Part shown: piece by piece, positions 47,301 through 57,446 of the stretch | Layout of the letters: every line of letters starts with the position of its first letter | Position numbering within the stretch: position 1 is the stretch's first letter | Assembly (NCBI GenBank): GCA_024449915.1 | Contig: JAMZAV010001460.1 | Coordinates: 78,959 to 142,958, forward strand | Length of the DNA: 64,000 nt | Direction: 5' to 3' | From: Sweltsa coloradensis | Taxonomy: Eukaryota > Arthropoda > Insecta > Plecoptera > Chloroperlidae | Notes under the pieces: model-generated | The model's input: the letters and a program-made list of their open reading frames with translations, nothing else | Database searches by the model: none | Told to the model about the DNA's origin: nothing | Position numbers and translations under genes: made by a program

Positions 47301-47760
47301 AATTAATTTAAAATATCATATACCTGTTCTACTAAAGTTTCTTTTTAAAATGATTTCTATCATGTTAGGTTTTATTTTCTTGTCTCATCGGAATAAACTT
47401 ACATGTTACATTGTGCGTGTGTTTCCAAGATATTTTAATTAAACATTTTATTGACTGGCTGTGGTTATCAGGAGACAATTTATAAAATCAAGAACCTGCA
47501 TTTATAAATTAATTAACAAAAAATACTTTCTCATTATTAAACTCTGTCACAATACTTGTTTACACTTCTTGGGGATGAGTAACCGTTTTCAAATTTTGTG
47601 TGTAAAAATTTGTGTTTTTTTTTCTGTTTCAGACGCATGGAAAAAAAAGCTGTTGGCAAATCGTGATAATCTACTCAGTTTGGACAACACGAAACTTGTT
47701 CAAACGGAAGACGAAGACAGCTTGTACGTCGGGTCATTCAAAAAACTAAACGTGGATTGA
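29352..47760 (+). CDS. CRAL-TRIO lipid-carrier gene copy 3 (seven exons; 1-nt frameshift in exon 1)
   Basis: Exons: 29352-29494, 34653-34812, 37726-37787, 40150-40343, 42173-42289, 43613-43706, 47633-47760. All have AG/GT borders, and exons 2-7 match copy 4 in length exactly. The product would be about 298 aa: CRAL-TRIO_N helices (ELREDEGTRDQAIQEFREWIEKNPDIS, FLLSFLRMKKF), the ligand-pocket Sec14 fold in exons 3-6 (SPYRDDKGRQV, VLGTSVLIDVSGIVLAHL, EVHILNLPSVAKV, LPKEYGGTMPASEM), ending KLNVD. Such proteins carry retinoid, tocopherol or phosphoinositide ligands in the cytosol. Oddity: the codons after ATG 29352 are one base out of frame with the rest of exon 1; an extra A near 29371-29372, compared with copies 4 and 5, explains it. 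No other in-frame ATG exists before exon 2. It is either a recent pseudogene or has an assembly error. Introns host many mobile elements. Confidence 0.75.
29549..29583 (+). repeat. Duplicated exon 1 end and splice donor (copy 3)
   Basis: A 35-bp segment spanning the last 22 bases of exon 1 and the donor (29473-29507) is repeated exactly at 29549-29583, giving a second potential GT donor 76 bp downstream. Confidence 0.8.
29588..29887 (-). mobile_element. Helentron-like element, copy H4, 5' part only
   Basis: Read on -, it starts TTGGATGAGCGTAGAGAGCG (5' end at 29887) and continues through the TAACACGATTCCGGCTAA word to about 29590. The 3' hairpin end is absent. Confidence 0.6.
30493..31178. 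mobile_element. Fully palindromic foldback/MITE-like element
   Basis: Two arms of about 340 bp meet near 30835. Ends read GGGAACTAT inward from both sides. Pairs include TTCTATTCGAGAGC / GCTCTCGAATAGAA and TTTTATCCACTTTGAA / TTCAAAGTGGATAAAA. It lies in intron 1 of copy 3 and has no coding capacity beyond short mirror frames. Confidence 0.65.
31471..31864 (-). mobile_element. tRNA-derived SINE, family 2
   Basis: On - it reads AGCTCGTTGGTCATGTGGTTAGCG, an A-box-like head, then a B-box region GGGTTCGATTC. The tail is shared with 35086-35481 and 56722-57095 (GTTGATCCTGGCGTTGA, GTCGGGGCCTACAGGGTTGG, CCACTGAAAATCA). Confidence 0.75.
31870..34065 (+). repeat. Intron-1 segment shared with copy 2
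   Basis: 31870-32500 matches 17650-18290 and 33918-34065 matches 18300-18440 in the same order. The intervening 32500-33918 is unique in the window, has no recognised gene, and contains short unrelated open frames only. Confidence 0.6.
34376..34495 (-). mobile_element. tRNA-like SINE head fragment
   Basis: On -, GTGGTTAGCGTCTCTGCTTC and GGGTTCGATTCCCG form plausible A- and B-boxes, related to SINE family 2 but followed by a different GC-rich tail. It is a SINE remnant and not a folded tRNA gene. Confidence 0.5.
34905..35060 (+). repeat. Imperfect (ATAC/ATAA)n microsatellite
   Basis: Long run of ATACATAAATA/ATACATGA variants in intron 2 of copy 3. Confidence 0.85.
35086..35481 (+). mobile_element. 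tRNA-derived SINE, family 2
   Basis: It has the head GGCTCGTTGGTCTTGTTGTT, a B-box GGGTTCAAATC, and the family tail ending CCCACTGAAAATC then TATAACTGAGTGGGCA. It matches 31471-31864 (inverted) and 56722-57095. Confidence 0.75.
35552..36601 (+). mobile_element. Solo LTR of a retrotransposon
   Basis: It begins TGTTACCGTT and ends AACGTTTACA (TG...CA), flanked by the 4-bp direct repeat GTCT (35548-35551 and 36602-36605). It has TATAAAA at about 35841 and AATAAA at about 36559. It splits a palindrome whose other arm is uninterrupted. No internal gag/pol is present. Confidence 0.6.
36970..37324 (+). pseudogene. Penelope-like GIY-YIG endonuclease fragment
   Basis: Frames read YIGETSRPVNIRIGEHKK, then (after a frame change near 37035) MPSKLKDHFDVCKENINWEGVKI and ATKEFTPIWRNLVREEVTRAQQHGW. 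This is the usual C-terminal region of Penelope-like reverse transcriptases. The mirror arm carries the same on -. Confidence 0.6.
38517..39790 (-). mobile_element. Jockey-like LINE fragment, sister of 838-2080
   Basis: Better preserved than its sister. On - it gives GVPQGSVLGPLLFNIYSAYLP near 39690, the catalytic FADD at about 39620, WLNHIQNIHRKVTGRAAALRPLL and the C-terminal region down to NRPPRRDG. It is truncated upstream of RT motif B. It occupies the position before exon 4 in copy 3, as its sister does in copy 1. Confidence 0.75.
40422..41104 (+). mobile_element. Helentron-like element, copy H5 (TTGGACGAG subfamily) with defined empty site
   Basis: It begins TTGGACGAGTGAG. The complement CTCACTCGTCCAA lies near 41070, and it ends GGCGTTTTCCTAG. 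Copy 1 at about 2668 has the uninterrupted site (ATTGTATTTATAAAGG), showing insertion directly before a T with no target duplication. Confidence 0.78.
41180..41745 (-). mobile_element. LINE 3' fragment (RTE/CR1-like C-terminal RT tail)
   Basis: On -, a frame at 41207-41690 reads STKIRKELGVESLNF, RLRWFGHMKRMQKDRIPK and RKRGRPRLRWEEVI. The 'RLRWFGHV.RM...R.P' and 'GRP..RW' patterns are the hallmark C-terminal region of many LINE reverse transcriptases. It is absent from the same intron in copy 1, so it inserted after duplication. Confidence 0.7.
42570..43326 (+). mobile_element. Helentron-like element, copy H6
   Basis: It starts TTGGATGAGCGTAGCGAGCG, has the complement CGCTCATCCAA near 43290, and ends CCTAG before T. 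It lies in intron 5 of copy 3. Copy 1 at about 6625 shows the uninterrupted AT-rich site. Confidence 0.78.
43830..44578 (+). mobile_element. Helentron-like element, copy H7
   Basis: It starts TTGGATGAGCCTGGCGAGCG, with CGCTCATCCAA near 44540 and the end CCTAG before T. It lies in intron 6 of copy 3. The empty site in copy 1 is at about 7130 (ACTTTTTAAATATTC). Confidence 0.78.
45252..45878 (-). pseudogene. Penelope-like RT C-terminus and GIY-YIG endonuclease (- arm)
   Basis: The frame of 208 residues includes SSKNCIYSIPCECGALYIGETKRPLNVRIKEHKNN, with GALYIGETKR as the GIY-YIG signature, preceded by a Cys motif and followed by LAEHVFDNHHYVSW. The catalytic RT core is absent, so this is a 5'-truncated copy. 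It mirrors the + arm with few differences. The GIY-YIG domain nicks target DNA in active Penelope elements. Confidence 0.75.
46016..46925 (+). pseudogene. Penelope-like RT C-terminus and GIY-YIG endonuclease (+ arm)
   Basis: The frame is open from 45963, but coding similarity starts near 46016: IKFTTEEENQACLPFLDVLMTR, TCVYRKPTHTDQYLHAKSNHP (the RT C-terminal 'YRKPTHTD' block), then the IPCECGALYIGETKRP GIY-YIG motif and HVFDNHHYVSW. About 300 residues of an element protein usually 600-800 aa long are present, so the RT palm is missing. Confidence 0.78.
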
Positions 47761-47835
47761 GCAATTAGTTCCAAACTTTATTGTGTGTAAAAATTTAGTT
47801 TAAAGGAGAACCTTAGTTATTCTTAAGTTTCTTAA

Positions 47836-48469
47836 TTGGATGAGCGTAACGAGCGAAGCGAAGATTCCATTTTACTATACTAGAGAAAAAAATCCGGAAT
47901 GTTTTTTTTCCTCTCTGTTTGTATTATTGTGTGTTTGTTAACACGATTCCGGCTAAACCGATACTACAATTACGATGAAATTTTATGGAGGCCTTTGAAA
48001 TCTCTGAACTTAAAACTGCTCATTTTTGAGCGTAATCAAACAATTATTTCTCATTAAAATCGCCATTTTACGATTTTTTTCGATTTTTTAAAAAATTCTT
48101 CGACTTATTACAACTACATTTTTTATTCAATTGTAATGATTTTTTTCACAGAATCTTAATTTTATGAATTAATATATTCGTGTGAAATTTGAGTGCAATC
48201 AAAATATGTTTTATTATGAAAATCGCAATTTTACGATTTTTTCGATTTTTAAAACATTTCTTCGACTTATAACACCTACTTGCATTATCCGATTGTAATG
48301 ATTTTTTTTACAGAACCTTAATTTTATGAATTCATATATGTGGGTGAAATTTGAACGCAATCAAAAAAACATTTCTCGTGAAAATCGCAATTTTACGCTT
48401 TTTTGTTTTAAAAAAAAAAATACGCTCATCCAACAACGCGCCTGAAAAAGCGTTTGCGAAGCTTCCTAG
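47836..48469 (+). mobile_element. Helentron-like element, copy H8
   Basis: It starts TTGGATGAGCGTAACGAGCG, has CGCTCATCCAA at about 48424-48433, and ends CTTCCTAG before T. The matching host site is uninterrupted at about 7842 and 20580. Confidence 0.75.
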
Positions 48470-48995
48470 TCATACACATTTACATATTGTGACTTCTAGT
48501 TCAAGTTTGCCTTTCAAATTTTGCAAGCTCAACATTGACTCTTTTGTACTAAATACTATTTAAATTACCTAATTCGGTAACTAAAAAAAACATAATAAGA
48601 TTTGATTGTTTAATTTTTAATTTTTTTTTTAGAGACGTTCAAATAAGGAAAAGGTATACCGTTAAAGTGGCGGGATCAAAGAAAAACGAAGTATCAAAAT
48701 GTTGAGATACACGTTGAAGATGAAATTGAAGAGGAGAAGACAGGAAATGAAAGATATTATATTGCTAATGTTTCAAGCATGGCTTCGATTGTATAGCATG
48801 GTGAGTTCCTCCTACCCCCTACCACCACTTCATTGTTGAAAATAGGGCCTGATAACAATTAATTATGAATTAACCAATGTTATATCATTTGCATAGACAT
48901 CAAATATAGATATTCTTTTAAAATGTATTCACACATACTGTAACATTTAATAATTGTTATGGTGGTTCAATCAAAGTAATGACTGGATAAAATTA

Positions 48996-49246
48996 AAGCG
49001 TGGGCCGGAAGAATGTTGGATATACATTTTGTACCTAAAATATTAACGCTGTGAAAATATTTGCAGTACATCCAACGTTGTTCGACAGTAAAAAGTGCCT
49101 ACCAAAAAATGTATATCCAACGTTTTTCCAGTCGAGGTAAAAATTGCATTGTTGTAAACGAATATTTTGGTGGTCCATCAACATGTTTTTTACTTTTAAC
49201 TGTTTTGGGAGAAATTGTATATCCAACATTCTTCCGGCCCAGGCTT
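48996..49246. mobile_element. 251-bp MITE with about 30-bp terminal inverted repeats
   Basis: Ends read TGGGCCGGAAGAATGTTGGA inward from both sides. Two internal ATCCAACGTT copies are present. It is absent from the same position in the copy 1 flank (about 13215). Confidence 0.75.
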
Positions 49247-50019
49247 CAATTGTAATAATAAATGTTTGAATGTATAGTGTAGCTTAAAGTGTAGTGTGTG
49301 TATGGTTTGTATTTTTAACGATAAATGTACGTATTGCAAAAACATACTTGGATAATATTTTATTTAATTCAATTTTATCGTAATTTTATTTACTTGAAAT
49401 ATTTTAATTAAAATGTTCACACACACACCAATATTTTATTGTATGGTGGTTCAAAGTATTGACTGTATATTGTTATAATAAATGCATGTATGTATGTATA
49501 GTCCAATGATTTGTATTTTAAACTATTAATAAATGTATTGCAAAAATATTCTTGTATAATGGTATTATTAAATAAAATTTCATCATAATTTTGTTTACTA
49601 AAAACATTTTAATATATTTCATTTCATTCAACACCATTAACTTCAACATGTTTCTAAGTAGTGACATGATTGTAAACATAGAAGAACGCACGCAACATGC
49701 GCTGATATCTATAATCATGATTGTTGCACGTAACGTGCATTATCTTAGTTTCATGACTTATCTTTGTTTTGGGCATTGAAAAGGTTCAAGCCGAGCCTGG
49801 ATTACGCAAGTTTTCTGTAGCAGTCAAAGTGATACAGTAGCCTATTACAGGTTGAGTTGGCAGAGCGGCCAATAGATGTAAGTTATTTGATCTTCTAGTG
49901 ATAGTCATCGATGTCAAGTAGGAATATAGATTATCGAAATGCAAGTATATCGTTAGTTATTGTAATCACCCTAGGGTCAAAACCTTACAAGTCCATGAAA
50001 AATGGCTCAATAAAGTACC

Positions 50020-50610
50020 TTCAATAAAACAACAAACAAAATTTTATGGGCGGGACAACTTCACTACCGGCCATTATACGCCGTTTTTTGACAATAGTGT
50101 AGCCTGCACATCTAGTGCAAAATTAAATTTTGAGAATCGGTTTTCTGGATATAGTTTCTAAACACCCTTAGCTTCAGCTTCAGCTTCAGCTATAAGGACA
50201 AACAGATTTCTGAAATAATAGTTGGTGTCGATTTTTTTGTCAGACGATACAAAAACTCGGAAAAAAACTCGTATTTGTACCGTTTGACAAAAGAAAAATC
50301 GTGCACCAACTGTTATTTAAAAAATCTCTTTTTCCTTATAACTGAAGCTGAAGCTAAAGGGTGTTTAGAAACTATATCCTGAAAACCGATTCTCAAAATT
50401 TAATTTTGTACTAGATGTGCTGGTTACTCTTCTGTCAAAAAACGACATAATACTATGGCCGATAGTGAGGTTATTGTCCTGCCCAAAAAATACAATTTTC
50501 TGTTATATGCTAGGTCCTCTTTCATCCAGAAATTTTTCAGCCGTGTTTCTTCGATTTTAAATTATCGTCCAGAGGTGGATACAATTGCCTTAATACAAAT
50601 TTGATTTTTA
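50020..50610. mobile_element. Palindromic MITE-like element
   Basis: Arms meet near 50268. Pairs include GTTTCTAAACACCC / GGGTGTTTAGAAAC and CGATTCTCAAAATTTAATTT with its mirror. The related half copy is at 19985-20345. No protein-coding region. Confidence 0.6.
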
Positions 50611-51427
50611 CTAACTAGGTCCCACGAATATTTTTTTTAAATTTCAACACTCAATTATTTCAGACGGTGTCGGTATTGTAATTTCGGTTAATTTCGTTTA
50701 CTAAACTGTCGTTTGCGAAATAATGTAAATTACATGTAATGCTCAAAGAAGATCACAGGTACACATGTACTGTATGGTACAGATTATATTTGTGCCACTC
50801 TCGCATTAATATTTATAATGTAACGTGTAAATAAATAAAATGTTAATTATTATGAGAATGCAAATATCAATTATTAAATAAAAATATATAACTATTTTGT
50901 AAGTTAAGATATTATCTTAGGACTGACGCTATTCTTTGTTTTCAAATTTAAAGTTGTATTTGGTATTTTCTTCAGATGTTAAATCATATTCATTTTTTGT
51001 TGGCAAAAATGGTTCAAAATTTATATTTTCTCCATTTGTTTCCTCTGTTCTAGTTTTCGTCCTTTAAAACATGATTATTTTCATATAAATTTAGTTATTA
51101 GAATGTATACATATTTCGATGTTTGGCGCTGATTCAATTTATTGATTTTTAGATACATTCGCTCAATTGATGTTAATTTTGTGAATTCAAATAATATGCA
51201 CATATTTTGGTTTTAAATAACTTTCAACGGTATAATAGTGCGACTAATCTGTTAAATGTTAATTATAAATTGAAACTAGTAGAACAGGTAAATTGATTGT
51301 TAAATTGAAATTATTTGAACATTATAGAAGCATAATTTAATCTGTCCAAAGCGTTGTAATAATAATAATAACATCAATGCATACCATCAATGCATAAAAT
51401 GTAACATTTGATATCGATATCATAGAG

Positions 51428-52066
51428 AAGATTATGCACAACTTTGTAAAGATGCTAACCTAATGACGTTAGAAAACCGAAGGAACTATTCTGACATGGT
51501 TTACCTTTACAAAAATGTAAATAATTTAACAAACTAGTTCCATTCTTGGCAAATTAAATTTTCATATACCTCCCAAACATACACGCCATCATAAAACTTT
51601 TCAACCAGCTGTAAGTCATACAGCTGGTTGAAAAGTTTTATGATGGCGACCTCCATAAAAATTCATGCATCAACAGATTGCAGCATTCATTTAATATGTT
51701 AAAACCTCTTGAAGGAACAGACATTGATCTCTACTCACAAAATATTTTTAAATTTAAATCTGTGATCACTCAAGCTTTAGGATATAACATTATAATTTAC
51801 TCACTAGCTTATTTCCATTAGTCTCTTCTTTAATATGCATTTTTCATTTCTTTTCTTTCAAGAATATATGTTATTAATTTTCATTGTTAATAATTTTGAT
51901 AGTTTCACATTTAAATTGAGGATTTCAAATATGTTTAAAAAGTTACATGTATTATTTTGTATATATTGTATATTTTAATGTCTATAAGTTTATGCTTTCT
52001 ATCCATAGGCTATGCTATGATTTACACTTGTGGAGTATTTGTACTCTGTTGTAATATGCATGATAG

Positions 52067-52097
<31 letters not shown>
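51428..52097 (+). mobile_element. CR1/Jockey-like LINE 3' fragment with (AATA)n tail
   Basis: The translation gives LMTLENRRNYSDMVYLYKNVNNL, the typical 'L..RR...D..FLYK..N' region at the end of CR1/Jockey reverse transcriptases, followed by degenerate frames with DIDLYSQNIFKFK. It ends in an AATA repeat (52069-52100). TAATATGCATG occurs on both sides of the tail, a possible target duplication. It contains the perfect hairpin 51584-51648. Confidence 0.6.
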
Positions 52098-52098
<1 letters not shown>

Positions 52099-52114
52099 AA
52101 TATGCATGTTACAG

Positions 52115-55100
52115 AATTATGGCCATGGATGAAGACACACTTAGTAAGTTGGTTGATGTAGGTAAACAAGAACTGAGGGAAGATGAGAAAACAAGGGGAC
52201 AGGCTTTGAGAGAGTTTCGGGAATGGATTGAGAAAAATCCAGATATCTCAAACTGCAGAACTGGTAAATGCAGAATAATTTTTTCACTTACAACTGACAG
52301 TGCTGGCTCGGGCGCTAAGCGCTCGACTCTGATTCGGGAGGTCCCGGGTTCGAATCCCGTCAAGACCGGCAATCCTGACTGAAGGTTTTTTCCGAGGTTT
52401 TCCTCAGTCGTTAAGGCGAATGCAAGGGATTGAGTCCTCTTAAACAACCCTCGGACATCCCTTCACAATTTTCTATCCGCACATACCTAGTTCACCTGAA
52501 GAGTGGCTAATTGCACCCTATAACAGGTTTCCCACGATAAAAAAATTCACTTACAGACAATCAATTAGGTAAAATGCATTGTTGTTATAATATTACTATT
52601 TCAAATATTTACTTAAATGTAGGTCATTGTTGGGTCTGCATTTATGTAATTAAATTTATTTAGTTGTCCTCCTTTGTAAATCAGTTTTTATAACTGAATA
52701 GGATAGACGTTAAATAAATAAATAAAAATAAAAAATAAAATCTATTTATAGTTAGTAATTACTTAATTTTTCATTGTCACCTCTCTTCCATGATGAATTA
52801 CTGAATTCCCAGGACGTTAGGACAACTTTCCAGGCTATGAACATAGAATTACAACAATCACCGGTTTGGGAGAAGTAGATGTCAAAAGAGGTTGTTGAAA
52901 AAGGATAATAATGAGTAAAACACTTTTGGTGATGTTGCGAATTAAGGAGACATAGAAAAGACGAATTCATGACTAGAGAAAAGATCTTTGTATTGTGTGC
53001 TTTCTAAATCAATGATTACAACTACCCTACATAATATTTTATGTTTAGAGTTCGTTCCGGTATTTTAATACATAAAAAAGCGAGAATCGATACCAGGACC
53101 TTCGGCAATAGAATCAGTTAGCTAATTTGGCTTAAGTAAACGTCATCAGAAAACATTCGTTGAGTATTTTCTACGGAAAACCAATGAAAATAAATTAATG
53201 ACTTGATGGCTTTCTTCCAGACGACACTTTCTTATTGTGTTTTTTAAGGAAGAACAAATTTAGTGTACCCATGGCAGAAAGAACACTAATTAATTTCCTA
53301 AAATTCACTAATACTTTTCGACATTTAACGACGAACTTTGATATATTAAACCCAGCGCTCACCAATCTCATTGACAGCGGGTAAGTTAGAGAAAACTTAT
53401 GTTTTACAGCTGTGTTTTTTTATGATTATTTTACATTTGGAATGAAGGTATAGAATAATAATTATTTATGTATTATTTTTTCAGCCATATGTTTGCTTCT
53501 CCGTTCCGTGACGACAAGGGAAGGCAAGTTGTGATAGTTATCTACGGTAAGTCACAGTAAACGTGTATGTTTTGAAGTTATACTCAAAGTATAATGTGGA
53601 AATGTCTTGCTTTTTATTTCTAGCCTATTTAATTAAATACTACATTTATTCTGCAAAATTTTAAATATTTATGATTTTGACTATATTTTTTGTCATAAAA
53701 GGTAGAAGCAATTTTTTCTACTCGGTAAAAACAGACTGATATTTTGTGAATGAGGTATTTTCAATCAATCAATGATAATGAGAGTCAATGAATTATTTTT
53801 ACAATCAAAATTGTTTCTAGTATGTAATAATAATTATATGTTAATGAATAATGTTATTGATATCTTTAAAAACATTTATAATTTTATATTTATTGTTATA
53901 TTGTTCCCGAACTCAATTTTAGAAAATAATGTAATGCAATCAGCTGTTTTTATATAGAGAAATTAATAATGTACTTCATGTTATATTATTAATATGTAAT
54001 ACCATACCTATTCTTCATCTCTGTTGACTAAGAATTCACCTGTATGGATTTAAAAGAATATTACATATAAATTTATAATTGGTCTTCCAATCTGTATTGG
54101 ATGACGTTAGGTGGGGGTCAAACCTTCTAATCAGTACATACAATTATACAATTATCTTTGGGCTACAAATTATAATATTTTATAAAAACAAATTCATGCA
54201 ATTAATCATTTTAAGCATTATTGGAATGATGATGTTGATGATTATGCATTGTGTAAATACATGATTGTATGTATGTCTGTGTTCTCTGCATAATGCATGA
54301 AAAGTGGTTTATGGCAAGATTTTCCATTAACCCTGCTTAAAAAGGCTAAAGCTTAAGGGTGCTTATTTATTAAATATGTGACATGATTAAATAAATTTGG
54401 AAATACTAATATGATTTACAGAAAAAATTGACCCTCACGCGTATACTTTCGCTGACATCTTCAAGGTGTTGTATATGACGGCATTGACACAAATGGAGGA
54501 CGAAGCTAATCAGGTGTTGGGCTATATTTACCTGCTTGACGCTAATAACACCGGACTGGCCCACACTGCTCTGTTTACTTCGTTCGATATGCCGAGACTG
54601 ATCAGCTCAATGGAGGTAAACGATGAATAATATTCTAGGCTCTCTTTGTTGACGTACTCATTATTTAAAATAAATTTAAAAAATGGTTGTCATTTCACTT
54701 TGAAACGCCCAATAAGTTTTCATATACAAAAAATACTCCAAATATCAAGTTTGAGAGGGCAATATCTTATGTTTTGGTAGTCTATACTTAAATTGCCATT
54801 CAGTAGTCTTTCTTGGTCTCGTTTTTAGGAATTGTAAATAGTATGTTTATTTTAGTTAGTTAGTTAATTAATTAGTTAGTTAGTTAGTTAGTAGTGAGTG
54901 TTGTTTTGGTGCACTCAACAGTAGAGTTGTCAGTGCCCTTAAAGTATTTTTTTCCATATTTGAAAAGTATGCCAAATTAATTGAAACTGCTTTACATTGT
55001 GCAACAAATTAAAGATATTAACAAGTGTTTTGGAATCTTGGGATAAAATTTTTTTGAGTGTAGATTTGAATTTAAATAAATTATGTTTTTCACTTATAAC

Positions 55101-57446
55101 TACGCCACACACATCACAAAGGGGAGGGTCTTCACCACTTAGAAGATATAAATGGGTAAATTGTAAATAATTACCATGTAGTACCTACTTCTATAGGCAC
55201 ATTAAATTTACCTGACGGCTTACATAATTAGACTAAGTCCTAGTTCATTTAAACCATGGGAAAACATAAGATTTTTTTAAAATGTAGTAGGCAGTTTGAA
55301 TAAATTTCCATAGTCGCAATAAATCGATTTAATTATTGAGAGTTCAGGAATGTTTTATTTGAATTCGTTGAATGAATTAAAGAAATATACGTGCTGGATC
55401 CCATAGATTGACTATTTATAAATATTCACGTGAAATACGTACATAATTATTGTTATTATATATTGTTTATATGGGATAAACAGAATGCTCGTAAATGTAC
55501 AATTAAACAGATTTACTAGGATTCCGATAGAGATTATAACGATTTAGTTGATGGCATATTGCCATTAGGTAATATTTTCTTCCATTTCCCGACTTCGATT
55601 CTGCTGGCTACGATCGTTAATGAATAAACTCATCCTCCCATGTTTTGTTCGTCCACAGAAAGCCAACACTGCTCGCCCGAAGGAAGTTCACATCCTGAAT
55701 CTACCCTATGCTGCCAAGGTCATTCGCTCTCTAAGCTCCTCCCATGTTTTGTTCGTCCACAGAAAGCCAACACTGCTCGCCCAAAGGAAGTTCACATCCT
55801 GAATCTACCCTATGCTGCCAAGGTCTTAGTAGACTTGGTTAAAAAGTGTTCAACAGCCAAGATGCGCGAGAGGTACATGGTAAGAATATCAGTTTGCTAT
55901 TAACAGACGCGTTGATGGATGAAAAATATTTCTTTACAATCTATTATATAATTACATATATTATTAATTCAGGTTCATGATTCCCTGGATGAACTGCACC
56001 AGTTCGTACCTCCGAGATGTCTTCCAAAGGAATATGGTGGGACAATGCCTATTTCTGAAATGGTTGGTAAGTTCAAATTGGGTTCAATATTATCTTACAA
56101 ATGATTGCCTGCCAGATCAAATTTGTCATTTGTTTGATGTCTGTTCTCTGTTGTGATTTGTTTGGAATAAAATGCCACTTTGTTGTTATTATTTAAATGA
56201 GTACATGAGTTTTATTTGGAATAATCTATATCGAATCGAAACTCATCAATACAACATTATTATAATTCGATATCCGTTTCTGAACTAGCCTTTTCAATTC
56301 TGGCGTCGTTTATGGCCAAGCAACTAGCTTCAATGTCTTTTGTTATTTTCATTAAAATTTATTTATCTATTAGACACAAATACAGCCATAGACCATTCTA
56401 CAATTGTGTGTTATAAAACTTAACACAATGCTGGTTGGGCATTATTTTTGCGTTGATGACTTCGGTGCTGAATGGATTGGTTTGCTCCACATTAACGTAG
56501 ATTCTTTCACTTAAAATCAGTCTTTAACTGAGTGGGTAGTCTCTACATACATGTCATACATGTCATACATGTCATACATATTTATTATTTGTTCCGCAAC
56601 ACATTAATTAATTACATGTGTTACGAGGATGGCAGAAAATAGCTTGCCCCAAACACACTTAACAACAACAATAAATAAATATAAATAATATATCATAACA
56701 ATACAACATTTTTACAATTTTGAGTTGATCGTTAGCCTACCTGGTTCCAATGCAGAAGGTCCCGGGCTCGAATCCCTTTTCAGGCGGAACTTATACTTTC
56801 TAATATGGATTCAAGTCTATCACTTCTTGTCTTAGGAATAAGTAAACGGTGACTTCAGAGCCGTCATAGCAACGAGACTCTTAATAAAAGTTGTTCTGAA
56901 TCGAACTTGTTGATTCTGGCGTTTATCCGCGGGTATTCGCACTGTTTATACCACTGATTGCTACATTTCCTATTAAAATATCGATTTTTGGTTAATTATC
57001 GCTCATTCGGCGATTGCGTCGGGGCCTACAGGGTTGACTTGGTCGCTTTGGTTTAATGCCCCCCACTGAAAATCAGTTATATGACTGTGTGGTTATAGAC
57101 TCTGAAAACGTTTTTTTTATTTTTTTTTATAAATATTTAACAAAAGATAACGACAAAAGATATAAAAACCATTATAACAATCATTAGCAAAACTGTCATA
57201 ATTAGAAAATAATTATAAAAAGTGTGCATTTGAGTGAATGAAATATTATAAACATGACATTTAGTCAAAAGTTGCTAGAATTAATTTGGTATCTTTTACA
57301 TTTTATTTGATATTTCAGACGCGTGGAAAGTGGTTCTGTTAGCAAACCGTGAGATGGTGACCGCAGTTGAAAACATTTCTATACTTCAAACTGAAGATGA
57401 GGAATCCATGATTGTTGGGTCCTTTAGGAAGCTAACTGTGGATTAG
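52115..57446 (+). CDS. CRAL-TRIO lipid-carrier gene copy 4 (intact, alpha-TTP/pinta-like)
   Basis: Seven exons: 52115-52263 (ATG 52119; a second in-frame ATG at 52125 matches copy 5), 53221-53380, 53485-53546, 54422-54615, 55763-55879, 55973-56066, 57319-57446. Coding length is 900 nt, giving 299 aa, the usual size for the family. CRAL-TRIO_N: ELREDEKTRGQALREFREWIEKNPDIS and DDTFLLCFLRKNKFSV. Lipid-binding domain: FRDDKGRQVVIVIY, DPHAYTFADIFKVLYMTAL, LGYIYLLDANNTGLAH, EVHILNLPYAAKVLVDL, RCLPKEYGGTMP. The C-terminal tail ends RKLTVD. The product would be a cytosolic carrier of a hydrophobic ligand such as a retinoid or tocopherol; the ligand cannot be told from sequence. All borders are AG/GT and the frame is open throughout. 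The start of exon 5 is duplicated upstream. Probably the functional gene of the array. Confidence 0.85.
52293..52545 (+). mobile_element. tRNA-derived SINE, family 1, with target-site duplication
   Basis: The tRNA-like head is GGCTCGGGCGCTAAGCG (A-box region) with B-box GGGTTCGAATCCC. The tail matches 4044-4271 inverted. TTCACTTACA flanks it at 52283-52292 and 52546-52555. It lies in intron 1 of copy 4. Confidence 0.8.
55659..55762 (+). repeat. Tandem duplication of intron 4 end plus exon 5 start (copy 4)
   Basis: The acceptor region (CCCATGTTTTGTTCGTCCAC then AG) and the first roughly 62 bases of exon 5 occur twice, 104 bp apart (exon starts 55659 and 55763). Only the second is followed by the complete exon and donor. 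Confidence 0.85.
56722..57095 (+). mobile_element. tRNA-derived SINE, family 2
   Basis: B-box CCCGGGCTCGAATCCC near 56761. The tail shares GCGTCGGGGCCTACAGGGTT and CCCCCACTGAAAATCA with the other family 2 copies. It lies in intron 6 of copy 4. Confidence 0.72.

Larger units (their letters stand above)
44843..47350. mobile_element. Head-to-head Penelope-like element pair with 13-bp target duplication
   Basis: TGATTTCTATCAT occurs at 44830-44842 and 47351-47363, and once only in copy 1 (with one change, about 7400). Arms 44880-46015 (-) and 46162-47300 (+) are inverted near-copies. The spacer 46016-46161 belongs to the longer + unit. Each arm ends in a terminal sequence containing TTTCGAAATATTGCAACATA and TCGAAGAAAAGTGAAAC. 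Confidence 0.78.
47761..49760 (+). other. 3' flank of copy 3, with later insertions
   Basis: Backbone homologous to the flanks of copies 1 and 2, interrupted by the Helentron copy at 47836-48469 and the MITE at 48996-49246. No gene is recognised. Confidence 0.65.
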
